Source: Epiperipatus broadwayi (lineage: Eukaryota > Onychophora > Udeonychophora > Euonychophora > Peripatidae). Taken from it: a DNA stretch of 64,000 bases. The notes under the pieces are model-generated. The model saw nothing but the letters and a program-made list of their open reading frames with translations, ran no database searches and was not told the origin of the DNA. The stretch spans positions 8,437,967 to 8,501,966 of the forward strand of contig JAQFVV010012416.1 in the NCBI GenBank assembly GCA_028023455.1. Reading direction: 5' to 3'. The stretch's first letter is position 1; every line of letters starts with the position of its first letter. Both the position numbers and the translations under genes were made by a program. Shown here piece by piece: positions 22,701 to 32,235 of this stretch.

Positions 22701-23741
22701 TTTTACCTGTTTATTATAATCTTCATCTGAGCAATAATTCCTAGCTCTATATATTCTTGAATTTATACTGTAAGAGTAAAGTTTTGGTGTAAAAAATAGT
22801 ATTGTTAAGTATATAAGAAAGTGGGAAAAGGTATCATATCTAAATACATAATGAAAGGAAGAAGAAGAAGAAAACTGTATAATTTTAATAGTATATAAAA
22901 AAAAATGAAATTTTCTTAAAAAAAAACTTTACTGTAAAGTTAAAAAAAATAGATTTATAAAAATATTAATAGGCACCATATATATTTAATGTTTTTGAAA
23001 TTAACTCATTGCAACTGTTGATGTGATGTAGCTTCTCCTTAAACGGAGTCAAGAATCCCTCTAGTGTCAGCAAATGACAATGAATTAAAGTAAAACTGCT
23101 ATCACTTTAACTTTGTTCTTCTTCATATATCAGGAGAATAGTGTAGAATGCTTTTGCTAGAAGGTATAAAATTATTTATATAATATTAATTTTCTAATAT
23201 GCATCCAGTAATATTTTAATTATGATGTAAATAAGTGATTTAGAAAGTAGTATTATTAGATTATTTGATTTGTTTGTCTGGTTTAAATTTTTCTAGATTA
23301 ATGTACAAAAAATTAGTCTTACAATTTCATTATTTATATCTATAAAGTGAGAAAATCTGCTAATTAATGTATATATGTGTGCATATCATAATAAAGCATT
23401 ACACTAGAAGAAAATATATAACCAATCAAATTAATTAAAAGAATTTGTAAATTGTTTCCTATAATCTCATATGTATCTAATAATATTATTATTCAATGTC
23501 TATTTTTTTCAAAGTAATATACATAATTATATAATTAAATATTTATAAATACAGTAATTAAATAATTAAAATTTTTATTCATTTAGTAGCACTTTTGATT
23601 ATCTTAGTAATCTTTGTCAACTAAGACATTGAAAGGCTAATCTTCCCACAATTCCATGATCTTAACATTTGCTGCCTGCCTGCTAATTAAGTCATGTTTA
23701 TATTTGTATATTAGCATAGCTTCCTTTATTTTTCTTTTTTT

Positions 23742-23828
23742 TCCTCATGTGTCATAGCATCAGCCAGGAAGCCAACCCACTAACCCAGAACAACTCCTTG
23801 TAAAGCAGCTGTCACTGACCTCGTTTTA
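23742..23828 (-). mobile_element. tRNA-derived SINE (minus) inside PLE-3
   Basis: On the minus strand the tail CCTGGCTGATGCTATGACA matches the SINE at 3430-3531, and the upstream part is a degenerate tRNA-like head. It replaces the endonuclease core of PLE-3. Confidence 0.65.
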
Positions 23829-23946
23829 ATAACTTTAGAGTTATTTATTAATTTGTTTAATGTAGGAGATGGGCAAAATGCAATATCACATATACCTTTA
23901 TAAATATTTTTTATAAAATTTACTTGATCATTTGAAATATATGGTA

Positions 23947-24165
23947 TTAATATCCATATTTTTTATTAGCAGGAGAATCAATATTATTATTAAAAATTGT
24001 ATTCTTATATTTTGTATTATAATCTCTAGTAACATTATATATATGATTATAATTGTAGCCAACATTTAACAATTCATTGGAATATATTTTAATATTTTTG
24101 CCTTTATCTGATGAATATTTGCAAAGACTATTATTTCTAAATAAGAAGGATTTTAAACCTTCCAT
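23947..24165 (-). pseudogene. Penelope-like linker fragment (PLE-3)
   Basis: A 72-codon remnant, GLKSFLFRNNSLCKYSSDK...NELLNVGYNY, corresponds to the segment between RT and GIY-YIG in PLE-1 (LKSFLFRNNKLCKYSSDK) and PLE-2. Sequence after NKKYGY is out of frame. It has no catalytic residues and only marks the element. Confidence 0.8.
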
Positions 24166-24857
24166 TTTGTGTCACATTGGTACTCTTGATTTATATGGAA
24201 TATAATCTCTTTTACTATTGGTTTAATGGTCATACAGTAATTGTACTTCATACAGTAGTATGAAATACAATTCAGGATTGATATGAATTAATTATTAACT
24301 AACTAAATAAAATAAAAATAAACACAATTGGTTCTCTACACAACCACTTTAATATTTCAACTAAAAGACTTGTTTTCATCAGAAAATACAGCAAAATATA
24401 GTTTCCTCTAAAACTTAAACATTAAAAATCACTTGTATATTTGATAACACAATTAATTCCTACGGATTAAAATTCTTTTAAAAAACATTTCTTTACAAAA
24501 TCTTTCTTAAACAAACAACCAGTGATAAATATAGTTATTTTTATAAAAAAATACAACAACAAAAAAAAAACTTTAACTATATTCTTATGAAACTTTACAA
24601 AAATAATAAATCAATAATATATATATGGAAATAATAAATATAGGAACCAGTCTGCTGGTTAAAATATTGAATCAGTTTTATAGATAAGTAATTCTATGTT
24701 TATATATATGATAAACAAAACAAGTTATAAATTTCGTATTTGCTTTAAACTTGCATTTTATGATCACTAGATGAAGCTTTAACAATATCTCATAACAAGC
24801 TTTTGTTTACATAAACGCCAAGAAAGACAGAATTCAATATCTCTTTTGTTGTCTCCA

Positions 24858-24904
24858 CCTTTAGACTAGCTGGTTTCAAGCTAGTTGGCTCACGTCAGTG
24901 AAGG
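24858..24904 (-). ncRNA. Hammerhead ribozyme, F2 subtype (A9 altered)
   Basis: CCTTCA / CTGACGT / AGC-GCT stem II / GAAA / CCAGCTAG stem III / C / TAAAGG. A9 is T and stem III has one mispair, so it is probably inactive. Confidence 0.6.
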
Positions 24905-24915
24905 GTAGAAACTAC

Positions 24916-24962
24916 CCTTCACTGATGTGAGCCAACTAGCTTGAAACCAGCTGGTCTGAAGA
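24916..24962 (+). ncRNA. Hammerhead ribozyme, F2 subtype (A9 altered, covarying stem III)
   Basis: CCTTCA / CTGATGT / AGC-GCT / GAAA / CCAGCTGG palindromic stem III / C / TGAAGA. Stem III is CCAG/CTGG where other copies have TCAG/CTGA, a two-sided compensatory change. A9 is T, so cleavage is doubtful. Confidence 0.65.
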
Positions 24963-25174
24963 TGGAGACAACAAAAGAGGGATATTTCTAGTCCCTACCC
25001 TTTACTAACATGAGCCAACTAGCTTGAAACCAGCTGATCTGAAGGTGGAGACAATGAAAGAGATATTGAATTCTACCTCTCTTAGCATTTATGTAAACAA
25101 AAGCTTGTTAGGAGCTATTGGTAAAGCTCCATCTAGTGATCATATATATATTGTAATAGTACAAAAAGATATGA

Positions 25175-25440
25175 GTGTCATGGGAGATGGGAATCAATCA
25201 TCATTTCCACATTCATAAATATAAAATGAATATAGAATATTGTGAATATAAGCAGAAAATCAGCATGAACAAAACCATGAGGTGCATCCCCAGCATTGCA
25301 GATGACTAATTAAACCAAAATTAATCAGCAATCAATAAAAAATAGTCAAAAAATTATAAAATCAAAATTCAACCTTGTGACTGGATTTAAAGGAGGTACA
25401 CTATAAAACAGGCTACTTATCTAGTCACTACCAAGTTTAG
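25175..25440 (+). repeat. Dispersed repeat, partner of 27000-27215
   Basis: It shares blocks such as TAATCAGCAATCAATAAA and TATAAGCAGA with 27000-27215 in direct orientation, with many substitutions and indels. It is non-coding and its family is unknown. Confidence 0.65.
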
Positions 25441-26109
25441 AACAGAATATAATATGATTATTTGAAAGCACATACTTAAGTGCTAATTCATCACTCATAA
25501 TAAAAATATTATGCTGGGATAGAGAGATAAATAAATACAACAGCTTATTCTAATTTATTTTAAAATTACTTTACTGAAATAATTTGAAAACAATCCCTCA
25601 AATTCTAAGCTGTATTGAAATCAAGACACACCAACTGCCAATTCATGGAGAAGACAGCTGGAGAAATAAAGACATTAACACTAGAACATTTTTAAACAAT
25701 TATTTAATAAACTAACTAATTAACAATAAATAAAAATTAAAAATGACATGGTAATATGAAAATTTAAATTTATACATTCTTACCAAAATTGTAGTTTCAT
25801 ATTAAAAAAACTAATCATTTGATTTTTTCATTAATTGAATTAATCTTTTCTATCATTGAGTTATTTCCTTTTCAATACGTAAAATTGAAAAAAATGACTT
25901 TTTAGTCATAGATAAAGAATTAAGTTAGCTTAATCATTTGTATAATTTTGGGAAGAAAATAAATGACTAAAAAATGTCAAATTTAATAAAAATTAAGTTA
26001 CTTAAAAAAACTATAATTTTGAAAAGAAAAAAAAATCACATGAATAAAAAAAATGTGCTTCAATTGAAAAAAATTACTAATAAAAATATTAATTATTATC
26101 AATTGTTAA

Positions 26110-26290
26110 TTAATTTCAAAACTCCTTTATTATAAGTTTAAATTTAATGTGCATATTAAGAAAAATAAATACCTTATACTGTGGTTTTAATTTTCTTTAA
26201 AGTCCTGCTCTGCACTTGTAATTTACAGTTTTTCCAGGCATATATTCTTCTTGAGGGCTTCTTAATTCCACATTACTAATGTACACTTAT
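26110..26290 (+). repeat. Dispersed repeat, partner of 26785-26955
   Basis: This block and 26785-26955 are diverged direct copies (AATTTAATGTGCATATTAA versus AATTTGATGTGCACATTAA; TATTCTTCTTGA in both). Together with the 25.2/27.0 kb pair this outlines an old duplication of about 0.7-1.8 kb offset. The overlapping antisense frames at 26596-26863 lie between and show no domain. Confidence 0.6.
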
Positions 26291-26784
26291 TTTTTTCTAT
26301 TTTGCAATATAATACTCCAGTGTAATCCACACTCAGGATTTATCCATTTGTCTTTCCAATAAAATTTCCAAATCAGGTTAACACATAGAGAGAGAGACAC
26401 TCTGCTCTTGGTTGGAGACAAGGTTTATATTGCAGATTACTTCAGATGTATATTCTTCTCTTTCACATTTTATTATTTTTATTTTCAGAATAGCAGGTTT
26501 TGTGGAGGTAGATGATGTTTAACTTTTAGCTAAACTTAACACAGTTTTCATAATAGAAAACATTTTAAAGCTAAATTCATAGATGCTTTACATAACTAAA
26601 TTAAAATGTCTACTGTTCTCTCATCAGCTTGGTTAAGATTTTTGCTGCTCTCTGCAACAGCCTGGTTAAGAATTCTGCTTTTTTCTTCTTTAGAAATTGG
26701 CTTAGAATTGACTAATCTCTTCAACAGCTGGATCAAAAACTCACTGCTTCTTACAAAACTACTAATAAAATCAATTAATATCAA

Positions 26785-26955
26785 TAGCTTCTTAATTTTA
26801 AAACCTCTTATAAATTTAAATTTGATGTGCACATTAAATAAAATACCTTTTACTATGGTTTGAATCTTCTTTGAATTTGTAATTTGCAGTTTTTTTAGGT
26901 AGGTATTCTTCTTGACGGTTTTTCACTTTCACAATAATGTGCCCAGTTCTTTTTG
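26785..26955 (+). repeat. Dispersed repeat, second copy of 26110-26290
   Basis: See the partner block; shared text includes TACCTTTTACTATGGTTT versus TACCTTATACTGTGGTTT. Confidence 0.6.
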
Positions 26956-26999
26956 TCTCCATTTTGTAATATAATAAATGAGTGCCATTTGTAACAGTA

Positions 27000-27215
27000 T
27001 GCAATAATAGGAATGACATGAGATGATAGGAATCAATAATCACTCCCACATTCACAATTATAAAATGTATATAGAATAAATATAGAATATAATGGATATA
27101 AGCAGAGAATCAGTATAAACAAAACCATAAGGTGCAAAGAATAATTAAATCAAAACTAATCAGCAATCAATAAAGAACAGTTAAAAAATCAAAATTAACA
27201 GTTAACCTTGTAATT
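27000..27215 (+). repeat. Dispersed repeat, second copy of 25175-25440
   Basis: It aligns with the 25.2-kb block and is followed by a TA/TG microsatellite (27219-27258). Confidence 0.6.
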
Positions 27216-27218
27216 GGA

Positions 27219-27219
27219 T

Positions 27220-27257
<38 letters not shown>

Positions 27258-27258
27258 C
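27219..27258. repeat. (TA)n(TG)n microsatellite
   Basis: A TA run of about 9 units grades into a TG run of about 10 units. Confidence 0.9.
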
Positions 27259-28159
27259 ATGTGTATAATATACATATGCCTATGTAAAAATCATGTGTAA
27301 AAAAGATTGCACATTCAAATTAAATTTCAAATATATATATAAACAAACAAAAACTATACATACTATACCTTATTGTTTAAAATATTAAACAAAAATTATT
27401 GAATAAAAATGGAGCATTTAGGAAAGTACATAATTCAAAGGTGTAGTAGTATCTATGTTCATATTCATACCAAGAGAAAATAAAGTTTTAAATTTATAAA
27501 TAAATGAATTTTCTTTCTGTTCTCTCTTTTGTGGAAGAAAAAATATTCTGCAATATGATCACTCTTAAATCATCAGTTGAATGATCTGACAAATTGAAGT
27601 ACTTAAAACTATTCTGTCTTCATTTTTATGTAAAATGTCAACTCTATGATTAGTTATTCTAATATGTAGATTGTTGCTGATTCATCTACATAATAGTTCA
27701 AGCATTTGCTACATTCTATTAAATAAATTAAATTTACACTTTTACAATTAGCATAGTTGGTAATATACCATTTAAAATCATTAATGATATTAACTTGAAC
27801 CGCTTTTGTAACAGTAATGTGTTTGCGTGTAAGGCATATTTTATTTCCACATTTAAAAAAAACATTATTTTTCTGATACAAAATTAAAATACAATTTGTT
27901 TTACAAGTATAACCTTTAGTGTTGTTTATCTTGATATAAAACTTTAGATGGGTTGGGAAAAATAGATTGGAGATAATCTGTGGAATTCAATATGTTAAAA
28001 TTGTTCTGTAATATTGGATTAATATTAGGTTATCACCATTAAAACTAAAAACTACTGATGGAATTTCCAATTGGACGCTTCTTTTCTTAGATAGAACTCC
28101 TTTTCTGTCAATTTTTGAAGATTTTATTATTATCTTATCAAAGTATTTTAGGATATTTC

Positions 28160-28456
28160 ATATTTATAAAACATTAAAATGATAAAAAAAATCAAGTCAG
28201 ATGTCACATGTCTTAATTTAATAAAGCTTGTATTTCAAATGTTATATATAGAGCTTACAAAATAAGCTCTTAACAAGCTTTGAGAATATCCTCAACCCTT
28301 TTGGCATCATCAGAGAGAATTTTTAATCTAATGCTTGAGTATCCTGGCATCTCACTGATGATGCCAGAAGCAGAAACTGGTCTGGGATTGAGGATATTCT
28401 CAAAGCTTGTTAAGAGCTTAGTTTGCAAGCTCTATATATAATATTTATAAAACATT
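28160..28456 (+). mobile_element. F3 hammerhead retroelement with exact 16-bp TSD
   Basis: The insertion (28176-28440) is flanked by perfect copies of ATATTTATAAAACATT (28160-28175 and 28441-28456). It has an A-rich left junction (AAAATGATAAAAAAAA), then a minus-oriented arm and a plus-oriented arm that pair over AGAATATCCTCAA / TTGAGGATATTCT and AAGCTTGTTAAGAGCTTA-type sequence. The plus arm carries a complete hammerhead (28350-28387); the minus arm has a deleted one near 28302-28312. The long TSD shows target-primed insertion into PLE-5. It is non-coding. Confidence 0.85.
28350..28387 (+). ncRNA. Type I hammerhead ribozyme, F3 (minimal stem III)
   Basis: TCTCA (28350-28354) / CTGATGA / TGC-CAGAA-GCA stem II / GAAA (28373-28376) / two-pair stem III closing a UG loop / cleavage C at 28382 / TGGGA (28383-28387). 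Stem I is five pairs with one U-G. All invariant core bases are present. The related core at 61691-61732 uses TCCTCA/TGGGGA, again changed on both strands. Confidence 0.75.
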
Positions 28457-29260
28457 TTATTGAAGGAAATTTTTGTCACTATATAGAAATTCTTTTAATT
28501 CTTAAACATTGACTATAGGGAATATTAATTTTTAAATGCTTAGGGTTATTGCTATGAAAGTATAGGATGGCTGTCAATTGACTTGTTATATATATTAGTA
28601 GTAAGAATTTTATTGCTGTAAATAATGTGAACATCAAGAAAATTCATTATAAATTATATATTTTTATTAAAATTATTTAAGCAATCAAAGAACATATGAA
28701 ATTCCTTTTTATTCTATGGTCAAATCATAAAAATGTCAGCTATATAACTTAGCCAAGTATGAGATTTAAGCATATCATTTTTCAGTATAGACGACTCCTA
28801 TTGGGCCGTATTGGCATAATTTGGTATTATTTTTGTTTTTATTGCAGAGCCATGTTTTTTGTAAATAGTATATAGAATTAAGAAGAATATAATTATTGTT
28901 CAAGATTTAATACATTAATTTCAATTATAGTTGTAATTTGATGTTAATCATTATTTTGAAAGCAGATTTAATGGTTTTAATTCCACCATTATGTGGCATA
29001 TTAGTGTACAAGAATGTTGTATCTAAAGTTATTAAATTATTCACTTTGTGAAAACAGTTTAATATTTTCTAAAATTGATAGAAAATTTATGGTATCTTTA
29101 CATAAGAATTTCATGCATGATGGTGAAATGTCATGAATCATCAATGAATGCAGAAATATTTTTTGTAGGACATCCAATGCTTGCTACTATAGGCTGCCAG
29201 GGCAATCAGATTTTGTAAAAAATGGTTTTTTGAAACGGATTTTAACCTTTAGGAATTAGT

Positions 29261-30312
29261 TGTGTTGTCAGATATGCAAATTTAACCAGTATTTTTATCC
29301 AGATGATCATTTGAAAGTTCGAGAAATAAAATTTGCATTTTTCCCCTGGTGAAAATTTTGTGAAACTTTTTTTACAGCTTTACAATTCACATATATTTAT
29401 TTTTTAATATTTTAAATACAAAAAAAATTCAAAAGATGATGGGAAAATTGAATAGGTAATATTACAAAGGAATTGAAACCATGGTTTGACAATTAGACAT
29501 TGTTTATTTAGTGATCATGAACTTTGCAGAGTATATTTCATGGAAATATTATGATTGTCGACAAAATATTCAGGTGGTCTAAAAACTTGATTTTTTTGGA
29601 ATGTTTATGATTATATTTGTATCATAATTGTGTAATAATTATTAAAAATTAAAAATAAATATTATTACATATTTATTTTTTACAGAAAGGTTTTATTTTT
29701 AAATATAAAAGAATATTTTCTTCTGAACATTGTTACTATAAAGATTACGGTCATGGGAAAACACAGATTTCTAGAAATGAGGTCACTTACCTGATTGTTA
29801 TTATATTTAGTGATATCATAAAAATTACAAAAAAATTATAAAGTTTTAAAGCATAAGTTGATAGATTTAGTAGTCATTAAAAATAATTTGTTCAGATTTT
29901 TAAGACAAACATCAAACAAAGAAGATTTCATTCATTTTTCAAATTGAATCAGCTCCACTTTAAATTTGAAGATACGTTAGCATTTTGTTTTGACTAAAGT
30001 ATAATTTTTAAAATAATTCCAATAAATGTAATTTTTTAAAATTTATTTAATTTCTAAACAAAAATATCTATTGAAAGGTGTCAAATTTATTATATTCTGA
30101 TAAATAATAATAGTTTAATATCAAAATAAAAGCTGAAAACTTAAATCTAGTGTGAACAAACAAATCTGTCAGAATGTTAGCAGAAAAATAAAATGGTTAA
30201 GATTAAGAGGAATCCATTTTGCTTTAATTTTTGATTAAAATCAGTTTTCTGATTGAAATATTAAAGCAGCTGTGTAAAGAAGTAAATGTGTTTGTGTTTG
30301 TGTGTGTGTGTG
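29261..30312. other. Unassigned AT-rich DNA
   Basis: No gene or known repeat recognised, though the left part may hold further decayed PLE-5 sequence. Confidence 0.3.
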
Positions 30313-30417
30313 TATATATATGGTCAATAAATGGAGCTTTACCAAAATCTCTGTGTACAAGCATATGTTTACATAAATGTCAAAAGAATCAGAATTCACT
30401 CTCTTTCATTGGCTCCA

Positions 30418-30464
30418 CCTTCAGATCAGCTGATTTCAAGCTAATTTGCTATCATCAGGGAAGG
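30418..30464 (-). ncRNA. Type I hammerhead ribozyme, F2 (near-intact)
   Basis: CCTTCC / CTGATGA / AGC-GCT / GAAA / palindromic ATCAG-CTGAT / C / TGAAGG. The core is complete. Stem I has a mismatch next to the core but five further pairs. Confidence 0.7.
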
Positions 30465-31159
30465 GTGGAAGTAAGAAACTAGATCTAAACACTAACTCTC
30501 AGTGTTTATGAAACAATTTCCTACCAGTTTGCAAGCATGAATTTTTCAGACACGTAATGTCTTCAAACTCAGCCTAAGAAGCCAGATAGCTATATTGGAT
30601 TGATATCAGTAAAGTTTCTCCATTTAGTAAAAGCCTCTACAATATATATCATTGCAAAAAACCTTCAAAGGTACATTTATGAAAAACAAAACAAGTTATA
30701 AATCACGTAACTTGCTATTGCTTGCAATTAATGATCAATAGATGGAGCTTTACCAAAATCTCCGTGTACACACGTATGTTTACATAAATGTCAAAAGAGT
30801 CAGAATTCACTATCTCATTGGCTCCACCTTCAGATCAGCTGATTTCATATGCTTGTACATGAAGATTTTGGTAAAGCTCCATCTATTGATCATTAATTGC
30901 AAGTGATAGCAAGTTATGTGATTTATAACTTGTTTTGTTTTTCATAAATGTACCTTTGAAGGTTTTTTGCAATGATATATATTGCAGAGGCTTTTACTAT
31001 GTGGAGAAGCTGAACTGATATCAGACCCATATAGCTATCTGGCTTGTTAGGCTGAGTTTGAAGACATTACATGTCTGAAAAATTCATACTTGCAAACTGG
31101 TAGAAAATTGTTTCATAAACGCTGAGAGTTAGTGTTTAGATCTAGTTTCTTACTCCTAC

Positions 31160-31206
31160 CCTTCACTGATTATAGCAAATTAGCTCGAAATCAGCTGATC
31201 TGAAGG
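31160..31206 (+). ncRNA. Hammerhead ribozyme, F2 (G8 altered)
   Basis: CCTTCA / CTGATTA / AGC-GCT / CGAAA / palindromic ATCAG-CTGAT / C / TGAAGG. Stem I is a perfect 6 bp and stem III is intact, but G8 is T, which should abolish cleavage. Confidence 0.7.
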
Positions 31207-31383
31207 TGGAACCAACGAAAGAGATAGTGAATTCTGACTCTTTTGACATTTATGTAAACATACACTTATACACAGAGATTTTGGTAAAGCTCCATATATT
31301 GATCATTAATTGCAAGCGATGGCAAGTTACATGATTTATAACTTGTTTTGTTTTTCATATATATATATATATAATAAAAAAGC

Positions 31384-31565
31384 TTCCAAGTTTCACCAAT
31401 TATTGATTCAAGTCCCAGTGCATAGGCATTGTACTGTAATGCAATAACCATGGCAAATGAAGCTTTATATATATAAATAAAAGCTTTATTAACAATGATT
31501 ATTGTATAACAGTACCATGCCTATGCCCCCGAGGCTTGAATCAATACTTATTGAAATTTGGAATC
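31384..31565. repeat. Imperfect inverted repeat
   Basis: The arms near 31386-31450 and 31495-31563 are complementary (CCAAGTTTCACCAAT / ATTGAAATTTGG; GATTCAAG / CTTGAATC; GCATAGGCAT / ATGCCTATGC). It follows directly on F2 cluster 4 and its TA run. No ribozyme core was found. The frame 31266-31451 crosses the boundary and is not a gene. Confidence 0.65.
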
Positions 31566-32159
31566 ATTTTCAAATTCCAAGTAAACTTTTGATTTTTAGA
31601 TAGTTGGACCATAGTAAAGATAGATAGTCCCTCTATTATTGTTCAGTAAATAGGGAACTCACTATTGCAGTTAAAAAATAAAACTGCAATTCCCTTAACC
31701 CAACATTAATCTAATCTGATTAATATTGAATTATTTTTTATTTTTTTGTTTAAAATTGATGTTAGAGATATTAGCTACTCTCTTTAAGCTGTTTATTTAA
31801 ACCTTTAACAGACAACTAGAAGTAGTTATTATTTTTTGTTATTGTTATTGTTATATTTTTTAAAGAAATAAAACCAATTGTTGATAAATTCATCAAAAAC
31901 AAAATTTCACAAATAAAAGTTATCCCAAATCTAAAATATTAATTTAGCAAATAAAAAAGAAATAAACAGAAACAATAAATAAAACACAGAATTTCCAAAC
32001 AATAAGAAAGTTTTGAGTGAAGTTGATTTTAATTGATGTCATGTAAATATTTAGTTGACTCATTTCTGTTTAAAAATCTTATACTAAAAATCTCATTTAA
32101 ACATTAAATGTATATTGAGAAATAAGTATTTAATAATTTTACAAAAAAAAGTGTAAAAT

Positions 32160-32235
32160 TGAAAAAGCATAGCTGCCTTCCAAGCAGCTGGCTCATGTTC
32201 ACTTCCCGGTCAACACTTTGACATATGAAAAAAAA
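32160..32235 (+). mobile_element. tRNA-derived SINE, 5'-truncated
   Basis: CTTCCAAGCAGCTGGCTC, then the B-box-like TGTTCACTTCCCGG and the tail TTTGACATATGAAAAAAA match the SINE at 3430-3531 in order. The A-box half is lost. Confidence 0.6.

Larger units (their letters stand above)
21533..22838 (-). mobile_element. PLE-4: distinct Penelope-like element with terminal inverted repeats
   Basis: A minus-strand element is bounded by ~70-bp inverted repeats (21533-21602 and 22770-22838; landmark TTGGTGTAAAAAATAGTA on the plus strand at the right). It encodes a GIY-YIG fragment (22104-22700). The 3' UTR leads to a hammerhead-like motif at 21601-21632 just before the inverted repeat. The protein differs strongly from PLE-1/2/3, so this is a separate PLE lineage. 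The inverted terminal segment at its 5' end again shows the snap-back structure of the other PLEs here. Confidence 0.8.
23480..24245 (-). mobile_element. PLE-3: decayed Penelope-like copy interrupted by a SINE
   Basis: It belongs to the PLE-1/2 family, minus strand. The 3' UTR motif (23585-23622, TTGTCAACTA) and a decayed endonuclease tail (23640-23740) are followed by an inverted SINE (23742-23828). The upstream linker and the RT C-terminal edge (to about 24245) come next. The GIY-YIG core between the tail and the linker is missing, so a deletion accompanied or followed the SINE insertion. Confidence 0.8.
24715..25150. mobile_element. F2 hammerhead repeat cluster 3
   Basis: A minus arm (24715-24906) and a plus arm (24911-25150) meet at a short palindrome (GGGTAGAAACTACCC). 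The plus arm carries a second, direct ribozyme segment (about 24993-25050), implying a local duplication. The outer ends are the family termini (ATAAACAAAACAAGTTATAA on the left, a TA run on the right). All three cores are altered at A9 or elsewhere. The plus-strand frame 25024-25218 crosses this repeat and is not a gene. Confidence 0.7.
27600..29260 (-). pseudogene. PLE-5: heavily decayed Penelope-like RT and endonuclease
   Basis: Minus-strand remnants of a third PLE lineage are visible. At 27654-27881 the reading CGNKICLTRKHI...NLIYLIECSKC...YYVDES resembles the GIY-YIG start of canonical PLEs, with LIY for GIY and YVD for YIG. At about 28600-28760 a frame with stops reads YIADIFMI (RT YIDD box with one Asp lost), then EFHMFFDCLN and FLDVHI. 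A possible RT loop region lies near 29160-29230 but is weak. Many stops and frameshifts show an old copy. An F3 hammerhead element is inserted at 28176-28440. Confidence 0.65.
30313..31365. mobile_element. F2 hammerhead repeat cluster 4 (inverted pair of tandem dimers)
   Basis: The minus arm covers one full unit (about 30325-30680) and part of a second head-to-tail unit (30680-30848). The plus arm mirrors this: a partial unit (30849-30945), then a full unit (30946-31362) of about 415 bp. Unit junctions read TTGTTTTTCATAAATGTACC on the proper strand in both arms. TA-containing tracts bound both sides (TGTGTATATATATGG on the left, a TA run at about 31360-31376). Two full hammerheads and a truncated third are present. 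The frame 30231-30482 overlaps this repeat and is not a gene. Confidence 0.8.

Noticed and set aside
26596-26863. Overlapping frames on both strands
   Set aside because: Both are Ser/Leu or Lys/Ile-rich, antisense to one another, without motif; chance frames between repeat copies.
27570-27600. Possible hammerhead from a minus-strand CTGATGA
   Set aside because: No GAAA follows a hairpin at a suitable distance and no stem I can be formed.
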